Positions 1 to 5,949 of a stretch of 9,898 nucleotides of DNA are shown here, in pieces. Below the pieces are notes generated by a model that made no database searches, had not been told where the DNA came from, and worked only from the letters and a program-made list of their open reading frames with translations. Both the position numbers and the translations under genes were made by a program. Origin of the DNA: JAZDJJ01 sp043804035 (GTDB lineage Bacteria > Bacteroidota > Bacteroidia > Palsa-948); assembly GCA_043804035.1 (NCBI GenBank), contig JAZDJJ010000179.1:1-9898 (forward strand), given 5' to 3'. The first letter of the stretch is position 1. Every line of letters starts with the position of its first letter.

Positions 1-1
1 T

Positions 2-166
2 CACGGATTTTTTCATCGGGACTTTATTACGCCAAAAGGTGAAAAAGAGAAAATGAGAATTGAAATCTTCGACTTAAAAACATCAGCGACATTTGCAGAG
101 CAAGACATAAAAGATAAATGGGAATTTTACAAAATAAAATACATGAAAAAACTTAAAAAGAAATAG
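2..166 (+). CDS. 3' end of an unrecognised gene (5' truncated)
   Basis: An open frame enters from the left edge and stops at TAG 164-166, giving the last 54 residues of a protein. I do not recognise the family. The visible part begins HGFFHRDF, contains a short strand-like stretch (MRIEIFDL) followed by a charged segment, and ends in a very lysine-rich tail (KYMKKLKKK). The next gene starts only four bases after the stop, so the two are probably co-transcribed. The composition and the small downstream partner would fit an accessory gene pair or a gene cassette, but that is inference. Confidence that it is coding rests on the uninterrupted frame, the plausible amino-acid composition and the tight spacing to the next start codon. 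Confidence 0.55.
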   Translation, partial: HGFFHRDFITPKGEKEKMRIEIFDLKTSATFAEQDIKDKWEFYKIKYMKKLKKK

Positions 167-170
167 AAAA

Positions 171-503
171 ATGACAAATCGGGAAACCATTAGAAAAAAT
201 ATTGAACTGACATTTGACTTTGTCAGACACCTTATTGACAACACACAACTTGCAGAACAACTTCCGGACAAGTGCGAAATTGACTTTATCGAAAGCGACT
301 TTTCTTCCTTGACAGAAAAAGAATTAACTGCAAATAAATTGGTAAAAGTTAACCGTACTTTTGACCTTATAACAAAAAGAAAAACACGCATAACAAAGGA
401 TAAAATCAAGCGGGCAGATAGTTCAAAATTGAAACAAATGGCAAGTAATAAACACCGGTACGGTATAAAAGTGAAGGGATATAAAATGCCCGCCAGCTTT
501 TAG
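171..503 (+). CDS. Small hypothetical protein, C-terminus running into an inverted repeat
   Basis: This 110-residue protein is of unknown function. Its N-terminal 50 residues (MTNRETIRKNIELTFDFVRH and on through an LPDKCEIDFIE stretch) form an amphipathic helix followed by a short beta-like segment. From memory this faintly resembles small proteins of the DUF5647 type, which I cannot confirm. The ATG lies four bases after the stop of the preceding gene, which supports an operon. Residues from about 73 onward are encoded inside a nested inverted repeat (388-519), and the last 35 residues are unlike the rest, being basic with no clear pattern. The original gene may therefore have ended earlier, or its end may have been replaced when it joined the repeat. 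Genes in integron cassettes often end inside the attC site. The 5' half is probably real coding sequence; the 3' end is doubtful. Confidence 0.6.
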   Translation: MTNRETIRKNIELTFDFVRHLIDNTQLAEQLPDKCEIDFIESDFSSLTEKELTANKLVKVNRTFDLITKRKTRITKDKIKRADSSKLKQMASNKHRYGIKVKGYKMPASF

Positions 504-519
504 CCTTGGTCCGTTATGG
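388..519 (+). repeat. Nested inverted repeat resembling an integron attC site
   Basis: Outer arms CATAAC (389-394) and GTTATG (513-518) are exact complements. Inner arms at 401-416 and 487-502 pair at 13 of 16 positions, with seven contiguous pairs (GCGGGCA with TGCCCGC). The outer and inner arms are separated by unpaired stretches of 6 and 10 nt, and the apex is about 70 nt long. This outer-box, internal-loop, imperfect-stem layout within about 132 bp is how attC recombination sites are organised, and the outer boxes approximate the RYYYAAC/GTTRRRY core. Position 3 of the 5' box and the last base of the 3' box do not fit the consensus, and no integrase gene is in view. The site may instead be an unrelated hairpin. 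Confidence 0.35.
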
Positions 520-560
520 GTAAGTTTGAAAAACGAAACAGCGGACAGACACGAGAACCG

Positions 561-576
561 CCAAATAATTATTTGG
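561..576. repeat. Perfect 16-bp palindrome
   Basis: CCAAATAATTATTTGG is its own reverse complement over 16 bases. It lies directly downstream of the attC-like structure, in DNA with no gene. Such a site could bind a dimeric regulator or be a remnant of a terminator, but no T tract follows it. Confidence 0.5.
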
Positions 577-748
577 ACAGTTCCCCGCTCTCTCGGATTT
601 AGCAAAGTGTAATCCAAATGTTCTTAAATATTCTTCTATACTTCGGCAAATTTCGGCAGGCTCAATGCCCAAAGATCAATTACCAAGATCAGTAATACCA
701 TAAATCCTTTTTGATTTGTTACTGTTCTGGTATAAATCAATTATCTCC

Positions 749-792
749 TTAGTTCGTCATGGCGGGCTTGACCCGCCATCAATAAAGAACTA
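749..792 (-). repeat. Dispersed hairpin repeat (GGCGGG/CCCGCC unit), inverted copy
   Basis: This single copy, read on the minus strand, matches the first unit of the array at 9675-9898, including the flanking TAGTTCTTTATTGATGG. Its core is an 8-bp stem ATGGCGGG / CCCGCCAT around a 5-nt loop, followed by TGACGAACTAA. It is a REP-like intergenic palindrome. Confidence 0.8.
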
Positions 793-796
793 TAAT

Positions 797-819
797 TTCT
801 TCTATAAATCCTTTTTGAT
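797..819. repeat. 23-bp repeat, perfect inverted match to 6571-6593
   Basis: The 23 bases (core ATAAATCCTTTTTGAT at 804-819) are the exact reverse complement of 6571-6593. The 16-bp core also occurs in direct orientation at 700-715. In both places the repeat lies beside a GGCGGG/CCCGCC hairpin unit, although the order of the two modules is not mirrored, so the two loci are not one simple inverted duplication. Confidence 0.75.
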
Positions 820-864
820 GTATCGCAATGGATACGGAGTATTATGCTGGATTCCATTATTACA

Positions 865-896
865 AAACAATGAAACAATGAAACAATGAAACAATG
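865..896. repeat. Tandem octamer repeat AAACAATG x4
   Basis: Four exact copies of AAACAATG occur in tandem immediately upstream of the promoter-like segment at 898-930. The reverse complement of the same octamer (CATTGTTT) forms an eight-unit array at 6902-6965. It is a microsatellite-type repeat whose copy number is likely to vary. Confidence 0.85.
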
Positions 897-897
897 A

Positions 898-930
898 TTT
901 ATGTGTAATTAAAAATTTTATGTACGTTTG
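898..930 (+). promoter_or_regulatory. Bacteroidota-type promoter almost abutting the ATG
   Basis: TACGTTTG at 923-930 fits the TAnnTTTG -7 element used by the primary sigma factor of Bacteroidota. A degenerate -33 element (TTTATG, 898-903) lies 19 nt upstream. Transcription would begin about five bases after the motif, at or just before the ATG at 936, implying a leaderless or nearly leaderless message. A 34-bp stretch starting here matches 7317-7350 with one difference. The weak -33 box is the main doubt. Confidence 0.5.
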
Positions 931-935
931 TTTTT

Positions 936-2735
936 ATGATTCCTCTTTCTGTTGTCATCATTACTTTTAACGAAGAAAAAAATATCGGGCGTTGCCTTGA
1001 CTCTGTGAAAGATGTTGCTGATGATATTGTTGTGTTAGATTCTTTTTCTTCTGACAGAACGAAAGAAATCTGTTGCCGGTATGGAGTAAATTTCATTCAG
1101 CGGAAATGGGAAGGATATTCTACAACAAAAAATTTTGCGAACTCACAGACAAAATACGATTTAATCCTTTCTATAGATGCTGATGAATCGCTTTCCGATG
1201 AACTAAAAAAATCCATTCTCAATGTAAAAAGAAAATCCGAAATCAAAGAATATAAATTCAATCGTATGACCAATTACTGTGGAAAGTGGATTAAGCACGG
1301 AGGTTGGTACCCTGATGTCAAAGTGAGAATTTTTGACAGACGTAAATTTAAATGGGAAGGCATGATTCACGAAAAACTTTCCGGAATAAATGAAAAATTT
1401 ATTGAATTGCTTAATGGAGATTGCTTGCATTACAGTTATTATTCTGTTGATGAACATTACAAGCAGGTGGGTTCCTTTACGGATATTGCCTCAAAAGCAT
1501 TATTTGTTGAAGGAAAGAAACCCTCATTCATCAATCTTTTCATAAGTCCTGTGGCTAAATTTATAAGAGATTATTTTTTTCGTCTCGGATTATTAGATGG
1601 CTATTATGGATTTTTGATTTCCAAAATATCTGCAAGCGCAACTTTTCTGAAATATTACAAACTAAAACATCTCTGGGAAAAAAAAATGAAAAGTGTAGGA
1701 ATTGAAATGGAAAAGTTGAGCAATCTGAACAGCGGGTTGGGGCAGTTTTGCTTGCATCTTGGGCAATCTATGGTTGTGGAAAATACTAAACAAATAGAAC
1801 CATTGTTTTATCTTCCTATAAAACGAAATAACATATTTGGAAATAATTTTAAGTACAAAACGGTTTTTCCAATTCATAAAATTACAGGTGTCCGTAATTT
1901 ATCGTGTGCTGTATGGCATTGCACCCATCAACAATCAAATTATTTACCTTCCGATAAAAAAATAAAAATTATTCTCACTATTCATGATTTGAATTTTTTG
2001 GATAAATATCAAAATAATATTCGTAAATCATTAATGCTACATAGTTTGCAAAAAAAAATTGACCGTTCATCGGTAATTGTATTTGTCTCCCATTATACCG
2101 AAAAAATCGTAAAAGAAAATCTTGACATTTCATGTAAGAAAAGTACAGTTATCTATAATGGAAATACACTCATGACGTTTCCTCAAAGTAATAAACCTGA
2201 TTTTATGCACGATGGAGAATTTATTCTTTCGTTAGGAATAATTAATCCTAAAAAAAATTTAGTACCATTACTTTTCCTTCTTGAACATTATCCTTTATTG
2301 AACTTGGTAATTGCAGGTATAAAGACGCATCCTTATGCACAAAAAATAGTAGAGGAAGCAAAAAAAATGGGCGTTGAAAAACGGCTGATTATGCCGGGAG
2401 TTGTGAATGATGAAGAAAAATATTGGCTTTATATGAATTGCAAATCCTTCGTATGCCCTTCAATTTCTGAGGGTTTTGGATTGCCTATCATTGAAGCAAT
2501 GTCTGTCGGGAAACCAGTGTTTCTTTCTAATTGCTCAAGTTTGCCCGAAATTGGCGGCAAGGAAGCATATTATTGGAATTCATTTGAACCGGAACACATG
2601 AATGAAATATTTGAAAACGGAATGCATGATTTTACAAGCGATTCCGAAAAAACAAATAGATTAAAACAATGGGCTAACCGTTTTTCATGGTCAAATGCGG
2701 CTAAAGAATATCATATACTTTATCTTTCTTTATGA
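936..2735 (+). CDS. Bifunctional glycosyltransferase: GT2 (WaaE-like) fused to GT4
   Basis: This 599-residue cytoplasmic or membrane-peripheral protein carries two complete glycosyltransferases. Residues 1-250 are a GT-A fold GT2 enzyme of the WaaE/KdtX-like LPS core type: an SVVIITFNEE opening, VLDSFSSDRT at about 33-42, and the metal/nucleotide-sugar motif DADE at 81-84. Residues 251-599 are a GT-B fold GT4 enzyme with an N-terminal SGLGQF stretch, a central FVSHYTEKIV and YNG region, and the EX7E signature (E512 and E520 in SEGFGLPIIEAM). Each half is the normal length of a free-standing enzyme (about 250 and 349 residues) and there is no linker; the junction lies in an A9 tract. The start is supported by the canonical GT2 N-terminus. 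The likely role is successive sugar additions in LPS or surface-glycan assembly; donor and acceptor sugars cannot be read from the sequence. Confidence 0.9.
   Translation: MIPLSVVIITFNEEKNIGRCLDSVKDVADDIVVLDSFSSDRTKEICCRYGVNFIQRKWEGYSTTKNFANSQTKYDLILSIDADESLSDELKKSILNVKRKSEIKEYKFNRMTNYCGKWIKHGGWYPDVKVRIFDRRKFKWEGMIHEKLSGINEKFIELLNGDCLHYSYYSVDEHYKQVGSFTDIASKALFVEGKKPSFINLFISPVAKFIRDYFFRLGLLDGYYGFLISKISASATFLKYYKLKHLWEKKMKSVGIEMEKLSNLNSGLGQFCLHLGQSMVVENTKQIEPLFYLPIKRNNIFGNNFKYKTVFPIHKITGVRNLSCAVWHCTHQQSNYLPSDKKIKIILTIHDLNFLDKYQNNIRKSLMLHSLQKKIDRSSVIVFVSHYTEKIVKENLDISCKKSTVIYNGNTLMTFPQSNKPDFMHDGEFILSLGIINPKKNLVPLLFLLEHYPLLNLVIAGIKTHPYAQKIVEEAKKMGVEKRLIMPGVVNDEEKYWLYMNCKSFVCPSISEGFGLPIIEAMSVGKPVFLSNCSSLPEIGGKEAYYWNSFEPEHMNEIFENGMHDFTSDSEKTNRLKQWANRFSWSNAAKEYHILYLSL
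1678..1686 (+). other. A9 tract at the GT2/GT4 junction
   Basis: Nine consecutive A residues end in an ATG (1686-1688) that encodes residue 251. With eight A residues the upstream frame would read LWEKK and then stop at TGA, and that TGA would overlap the ATG as ATGA. The GT4 part would then be a separate, translationally coupled gene. The tract therefore decides whether one fused protein or two separate proteins are made. It could be a polymorphic site, a transcriptional slippage site or a sequencing artefact. Confidence 0.75.
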
Positions 2736-3180
2736 GAGAATGGAAACTTTTAGTTTAGCACTATCTCAATTTGCCCAAGATGTTTTGATTTGTAACTCTT
2801 CAATGCTTTAGAAAAATTCAGGATATTTAAAATTACCTGTTCATCAGGAATTTGTGCATCATTGAATTTACCATGACGCCGGGTATCTTGAATTTGTTTG
2901 CTTTGTAAAGTGGTTGAAAGAGAAGAGAAATGAGTAAAGTTTTTATGCATGCAAAAAAAGTTTTAGTTAATGATTTATTGAAATTCATGTTCAGTGAAAA
3001 TACTACAATAACGAAAGCCCCGTAAATATTATTGTATTGTCTGAAAAATATTTTTACCTGACTTACAAACATATAAGTTCAAGATAGAAATGCAATATAT
3101 TAAATCTTTTCCAAACAAAGTGGATTTGAAAAATTTCAAAAAATTATTTGATTATTTTAGTAAATCTTAATCATCAGACA
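2736..3180. other. Intergenic region of 445 bp with one doubtful small ORF
   Basis: No plus-strand gene and no clear TAnnTTTG promoter or terminator is visible. The only candidate is the minus-strand ORF 2750-2950. Towards the downstream gene the DNA becomes very AT-rich, which fits a promoter region, but no match good enough to call was found. Confidence 0.5.
2750..2950 (-). CDS. Possible small hypothetical protein (66 aa)
   Basis: This minus-strand ORF encodes 66 residues and would converge with the GT2/GT4 gene. Its C-terminal half (PDEQVILNILNFSKALKSYK and on to EIVLN) reads like real protein. Several short uncharacterised Bacteroidota proteins that I recall end in a similar NILN(F/Y)S-A-L...KS...LN pattern, but I cannot verify this. 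The N-terminal half is low-complexity and unconvincing, and no promoter is clear. If genuine, it is a small cytoplasmic protein of unknown function. Confidence 0.35.
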   Translation of the reverse strand: MHKNFTHFSSLSTTLQSKQIQDTRRHGKFNDAQIPDEQVILNILNFSKALKSYKSKHLGQIEIVLN

Positions 3181-3732
3181 ATGGCAAAAAAAAAATCCGA
3201 TAAAAAACAGAATCTTCGGCAATCGGATAGAATAGTACAACTCAACAAAGAAAAAATACAATCTTCTAAACAAAACAAACAATGGTTAATACTTGCAGGT
3301 ATTGCCATTCTTACATTCATTAGTTTTTATCCTTCTCTTAATTGTGGTTTTACTAACTGGGATGATGGAACATACGTAACAGAAAATCACTTGATTTGGA
3401 AATTAGATGTGGAGTCCATTAAAAAGTTTTTTTCTACTCCTGTTTCTCTCAACTATCACCCGCTCACTATGCTCACATTGGCGTTTGATTATAAGATTGA
3501 TAAATTAAATCCATATTACTATCATCTTAACAATGTGCTTCTTCATGTGCTGAACACATTGTTGGTTTTTATTTTCATCAGCCGATTTGTTTCTATATAC
3601 AATAAAAAAAAAAACAATCAAATGAATTTCGCGCCAATCCTTTTACAGTCGCACTTATCACGGCTGTGTTTTTCGGAATTCACCCAATGCATGTGGAGAG
3701 CGTTACATGGATTGCTGAACGGAAAGATGTGA
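3181..3732 (+). CDS. TMTC-like GT-C/TPR membrane protein, 5' part (frameshifted)
   Basis: This is the N-terminal part of a polytopic membrane protein of the GT-C glycosyltransferase type that carries TPRs, related to TMTC/GT39-like proteins. The ATG at 3181 is preferred over the upstream in-frame TTG at 3148 because it gives the usual short basic tail (MAKKKSDKK). A membrane segment spans about 35-51, followed by NWDDG, whose acidic pair D61-D62 sits in the first periplasmic loop where GT-C enzymes have their catalytic or metal-binding residues. YHPLTMLTLAFDY (92-104) and a second membrane segment (116-136) are typical of the family. Meaningful sequence ends at the A11 tract 3604-3614 (residue about 143); the rest of this frame, up to the stop at 3732, is out-of-frame sequence. 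The continuation lies in the -1 frame from 3615. It probably transfers a lipid-linked sugar in the periplasm, by family analogy. Confidence 0.8.
   Translation: MAKKKSDKKQNLRQSDRIVQLNKEKIQSSKQNKQWLILAGIAILTFISFYPSLNCGFTNWDDGTYVTENHLIWKLDVESIKKFFSTPVSLNYHPLTMLTLAFDYKIDKLNPYYYHLNNVLLHVLNTLLVFIFISRFVSIYNKKKNNQMNFAPILLQSHLSRLCFSEFTQCMWRALHGLLNGKM
3604..3614 (+). other. A11 tract: frameshift point in the GT-C/TPR gene
   Basis: Eleven consecutive A residues separate the two reading frames of one gene. Adding one A, removing two, or a -1 ribosomal slip joins them and gives a continuous 676-residue protein reading NKKKKQSNEFRANPFTVA across the site. Long A runs are known to promote transcriptional slippage, -1 frameshifting, replication slippage and sequencing errors. 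Confidence 0.85.
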
Positions 3733-5210
3733 TGTACGGTTTTTTCTTTCTGCTATCCAGTATTTTTTATTTAAAATATCATATCAGCAAGAAAAAAAAT
3801 GCACTGATAATTTGCTTTATCTTTTTTGTTTGTTCCTGTCTTTCAAAAGCTATGGGTGTCGTTCTGCCTGTTGTGTTCATTCTGATAGATTGGTTTTTAG
3901 AAAAAGCAACAACAAAAGAATTATTGCGAAACACATTATCAAAAATTCCTTTCTTTCTTGTTTCTATAGCAATTGGAATAATTGCTTTTCAAATTCAGAG
4001 AGAAGGAGCCATTGCTTCGGCTGAAACATTTACATTCTTTCAACGACTTACATTTGGTTGTTACGGCTTAATTATGTATATCTATAAATTTTTTCTACCG
4101 ATAAATCTTTCTACGTTTTATCCTTACCCTTTCACAGATGATTACGGTAATATTCCTGCAATTTATTATTTGTCTCCTGCCATCGTACTTTTTATTGCAA
4201 TTGTCATTTTTTTTATTCTAAAGAAAAAAGAAAATATCGGTAAGATTCTCGCTTTCGGATTTGCTTTTTATTTTGTTACCATTGCGCTGGTGCTTCAGTT
4301 TATTTCTGTTGGTGCGGTGATTATGGCAGACCGTTATTCTTATTTATCATACATAGGTTTGTTTTTTATTGTCGGATATTTTTTTGAATACACAGGAAAA
4401 TATTTTTCATCTTTCGTTTCAAAATTATTCGCAGGAATTATTATTATTTCTATAGGAATTTTTTCTTACCTCACGCATGAACGTACAAAAATATGGACGA
4501 ACGCCGAGACACTTTGGACTGATGTAATGAATCAGTTTCCTTTTGTAGAAATATCTTATGAAAACCGCGGCATCTTTTACAAAGACCACAATCAATTAGA
4601 TAAAATGCTTATAGATTATAAATTTGTTACTGAAAAACTTCACAGCAAAAATGAAAAAATATGGAGCAACCTTGGCAATCTTTACGGATTGCTAAAACAA
4701 TTTGACAAATCACTTGTTGCTTATTCACGTGCTATTGAACTTAATCCCAAAAATGCCGGCACTTATCTCAATCGCGCTATCACTTATTCCATGATGGGGC
4801 AATATGCAAAAGCAATTCCTGACTATGATAAAGCAATTGTTCTCATTCCTAATGAATCGCTTACTTATAAAAATCGGGCGTACACTTTATTGCAGTTGGG
4901 AAAATGCGAACAGTCCATCAGCGATTATGATAAAGCAATTCAGTTAAATGAATACGATACGCTTTCATTTCTTAATCGCGGCATTGCAAAGTTTAATGCA
5001 AAATTGTATAACGTAGCATTGAAAGATTTTCAAAAATACATTTCCATGAATCCAAATAATCCGCAAGCATATTTTAATGCGTCTGTTGCCGCAAAGAATA
5101 TGGAATTATATAATGAATCCTTGCAATATGCAGAGAGAGCACAATCACTCGGACAAAAAATAGATCCGAAATATATAGAGGAAATAAAAACAAAAAAAAT
5201 ATCCCAATGA
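3615..5210 (+). CDS. TMTC-like GT-C/TPR membrane protein, 3' part (frameshifted)
   Basis: This frame continues the protein begun at 3181. It has no upstream ATG of its own; GTG 3666 is the first possible start, but homology clearly begins earlier, at NPFTVALITAVFFGIHPMHV. Family hallmarks are HPMHVESVTWIAERKD (from about 168 of the joined protein), the SKAMGVVLPVVFILIDW membrane stretch and ADRYSYLSYIGLF (near 382). About eight further membrane helices follow. The C-terminal part from about residue 492 contains roughly five tetratricopeptide repeats (for example NLGNLYGLLKQFDKSLVAYS, then AIELNPKNA), which probably bind protein partners. The stop TGA overlaps the next start (ATGA, 5207-5210), indicating coupled translation with the beta-barrel gene. 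The substrate is unknown; animal TMTC proteins are O-mannosyltransferases, and bacterial relatives are mostly uncharacterised. Confidence 0.85.
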   Translation, partial: QSNEFRANPFTVALITAVFFGIHPMHVESVTWIAERKDVMYGFFFLLSSIFYLKYHISKKKNALIICFIFFVCSCLSKAMGVVLPVVFILIDWFLEKATTKELLRNTLSKIPFFLVSIAIGIIAFQIQREGAIASAETFTFFQRLTFGCYGLIMYIYKFFLPINLSTFYPYPFTDDYGNIPAIYYLSPAIVLFIAIVIFFILKKKENIGKILAFGFAFYFVTIALVLQFISVGAVIMADRYSYLSYIGLFFIVGYFFEYTGKYFSSFVSKLFAGIIIISIGIFSYLTHERTKIWTNAETLWTDVMNQFPFVEISYENRGIFYKDHNQLDKMLIDYKFVTEKLHSKNEKIWSNLGNLYGLLKQFDKSLVAYSRAIELNPKNAGTYLNRAITYSMMGQYAKAIPDYDKAIVLIPNESLTYKNRAYTLLQLGKCEQSISDYDKAIQLNEYDTLSFLNRGIAKFNAKLYNVALKDFQKYISMNPNNPQAYFNASVAAKNMELYNESLQYAERAQSLGQKIDPKYIEEIKTKKISQ

Positions 5211-5884
5211 AAAATTATTTGATAAAATATTTATTCCTTCTTTCTTCTCTTTTATTTTTCACTAATTCTCTTTTCTCTCAACGGTTCCATGCAGGATTGT
5301 CAGCAGGAATTTCTACTACGCAAGTAGATGGCGATACTTATAGTGGTTATAATAAAATAGGACTTACAGCAGGAGGATTTGTTTCAACAAACATTTCGTC
5401 ATCCGAAAAATGGAAAGCATCATTTGAGATTGATTACATACAAAAAGGAAGTCACAAAATACCGCACCCCGACAAATTGGATTACACAAATTATTTGCTT
5501 CGCCTGAATTATGTTGAAGTTCCGCTACTACTGAAATATCAACTCTCTTCTGTAACGATGATAGTAGATTCTGTAGAAACAACTCATCCAAAATTTTCAG
5601 TGGAAGCAGGAACATCTTTTGGTGCGTTAGTGCATGCCGAAGAATATAGCCAGTACTCGCAAGTCATTGGCGGAACTCCGTTTGAAAAATATGAATGGGC
5701 TTTTTTAATAGGATTAAATTATTCTTTTAAAAAAAAAATGAGCATTAATATTCGGTATGAATATTCTATATTGCCGGTTAGAAATAATAAAATTGCTTCA
5801 TATAATATATATTGGTGGAACAAATTATTTTCCCGTGGTTATTACAATAATGTGTTAGTTTTTACTCTCCAATATTTATTTTAA
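5207..5884 (+). CDS. Outer-membrane beta-barrel protein (PorT/OMP_b-brl type)
   Basis: This 225-residue protein has a clear signal peptide of about 25 residues (basic MKNYLIKY, a hydrophobic core, then FSQ). The mature part is built of short alternating amphipathic strands. FHAGLSAGISTTQVDGDTYS followed by a YNKIGLTAGGFVS strand is the usual opening of the Bacteroidota outer-membrane barrel family OMP_b-brl_2. The protein ends in phenylalanine (LQYLF), as expected of a barrel handled by the BAM complex. Eight or so strands fit its length. The start overlaps the stop of the upstream GT-C/TPR gene by four bases, so the two are an operon with coupled translation and may act together at the envelope. 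The exact role (porin-like, assembly factor or adhesin) cannot be told. Confidence 0.85.
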   Translation: MKNYLIKYLFLLSSLLFFTNSLFSQRFHAGLSAGISTTQVDGDTYSGYNKIGLTAGGFVSTNISSSEKWKASFEIDYIQKGSHKIPHPDKLDYTNYLLRLNYVEVPLLLKYQLSSVTMIVDSVETTHPKFSVEAGTSFGALVHAEEYSQYSQVIGGTPFEKYEWAFLIGLNYSFKKKMSINIRYEYSILPVRNNKIASYNIYWWNKLFSRGYYNNVLVFTLQYLF

Positions 5885-5891
5885 AATAAAT
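5874..5891. repeat. AT-only perfect palindrome over the stop codon
   Basis: ATTTATTTTAAAATAAAT is a perfect 18-bp palindrome that includes the stop codon TAA of the beta-barrel gene. It could form a weak AT hairpin at the end of the operon transcript. It has no GC stem and no T tract, so I do not call it a terminator. Confidence 0.4.
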
Positions 5892-5892
5892 G

Positions 5893-5921
5893 TTGGTGGT
5901 ATGAAATATTTATTACCTTTG
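5893..5921 (+). promoter_or_regulatory. Promoter of the RRM gene (TTG-N18-TACCTTTG)
   Basis: TTG at 5893-5895 and TACCTTTG at 5914-5921 match the Bacteroidota -33 and -7 elements with 18 nt between them. The predicted start of transcription is near 5927, leaving a leader of about 22 nt before the ATG at 5950. The RRM gene is thus likely expressed independently of the upstream operon. Confidence 0.65.
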
Positions 5922-5949
5922 TCTTTTATTTTTAATCAATAGTTATATC

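Larger units (their letters stand above)
504..935. other. Gene-free mosaic of short dispersed repeats
   Basis: No convincing gene is present. The stretch contains a perfect 16-bp palindrome (561-576), two copies of ATAAATCCTTTTTGAT (700-715 and 804-819), one inverted copy of the GGCGGG/CCCGCC hairpin unit (749-792), four copies of AAACAATG (865-896), and a promoter-like segment (898-930). Several of these recur between 6500 and 7350, so this is an accumulation of intergenic repeats upstream of the glycosyltransferase gene. Confidence 0.7.

Noticed and set aside
83..409. Minus-strand ORF of 108 residues rich in Phe and Leu
   Set aside because: It is the antisense shadow of the plus-strand genes at 2-166 and 171-503.
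2833..3072. Minus-strand ORF of 79 residues
   Set aside because: It overlaps the slightly better candidate 2750-2950 and has an irregular, AT-driven composition with no recognisable pattern.
3148..3180. TTG start for the GT-C/TPR gene
   Set aside because: The ATG at 3181 gives a typical basic N-terminus, and the 11 extra residues have no family support.
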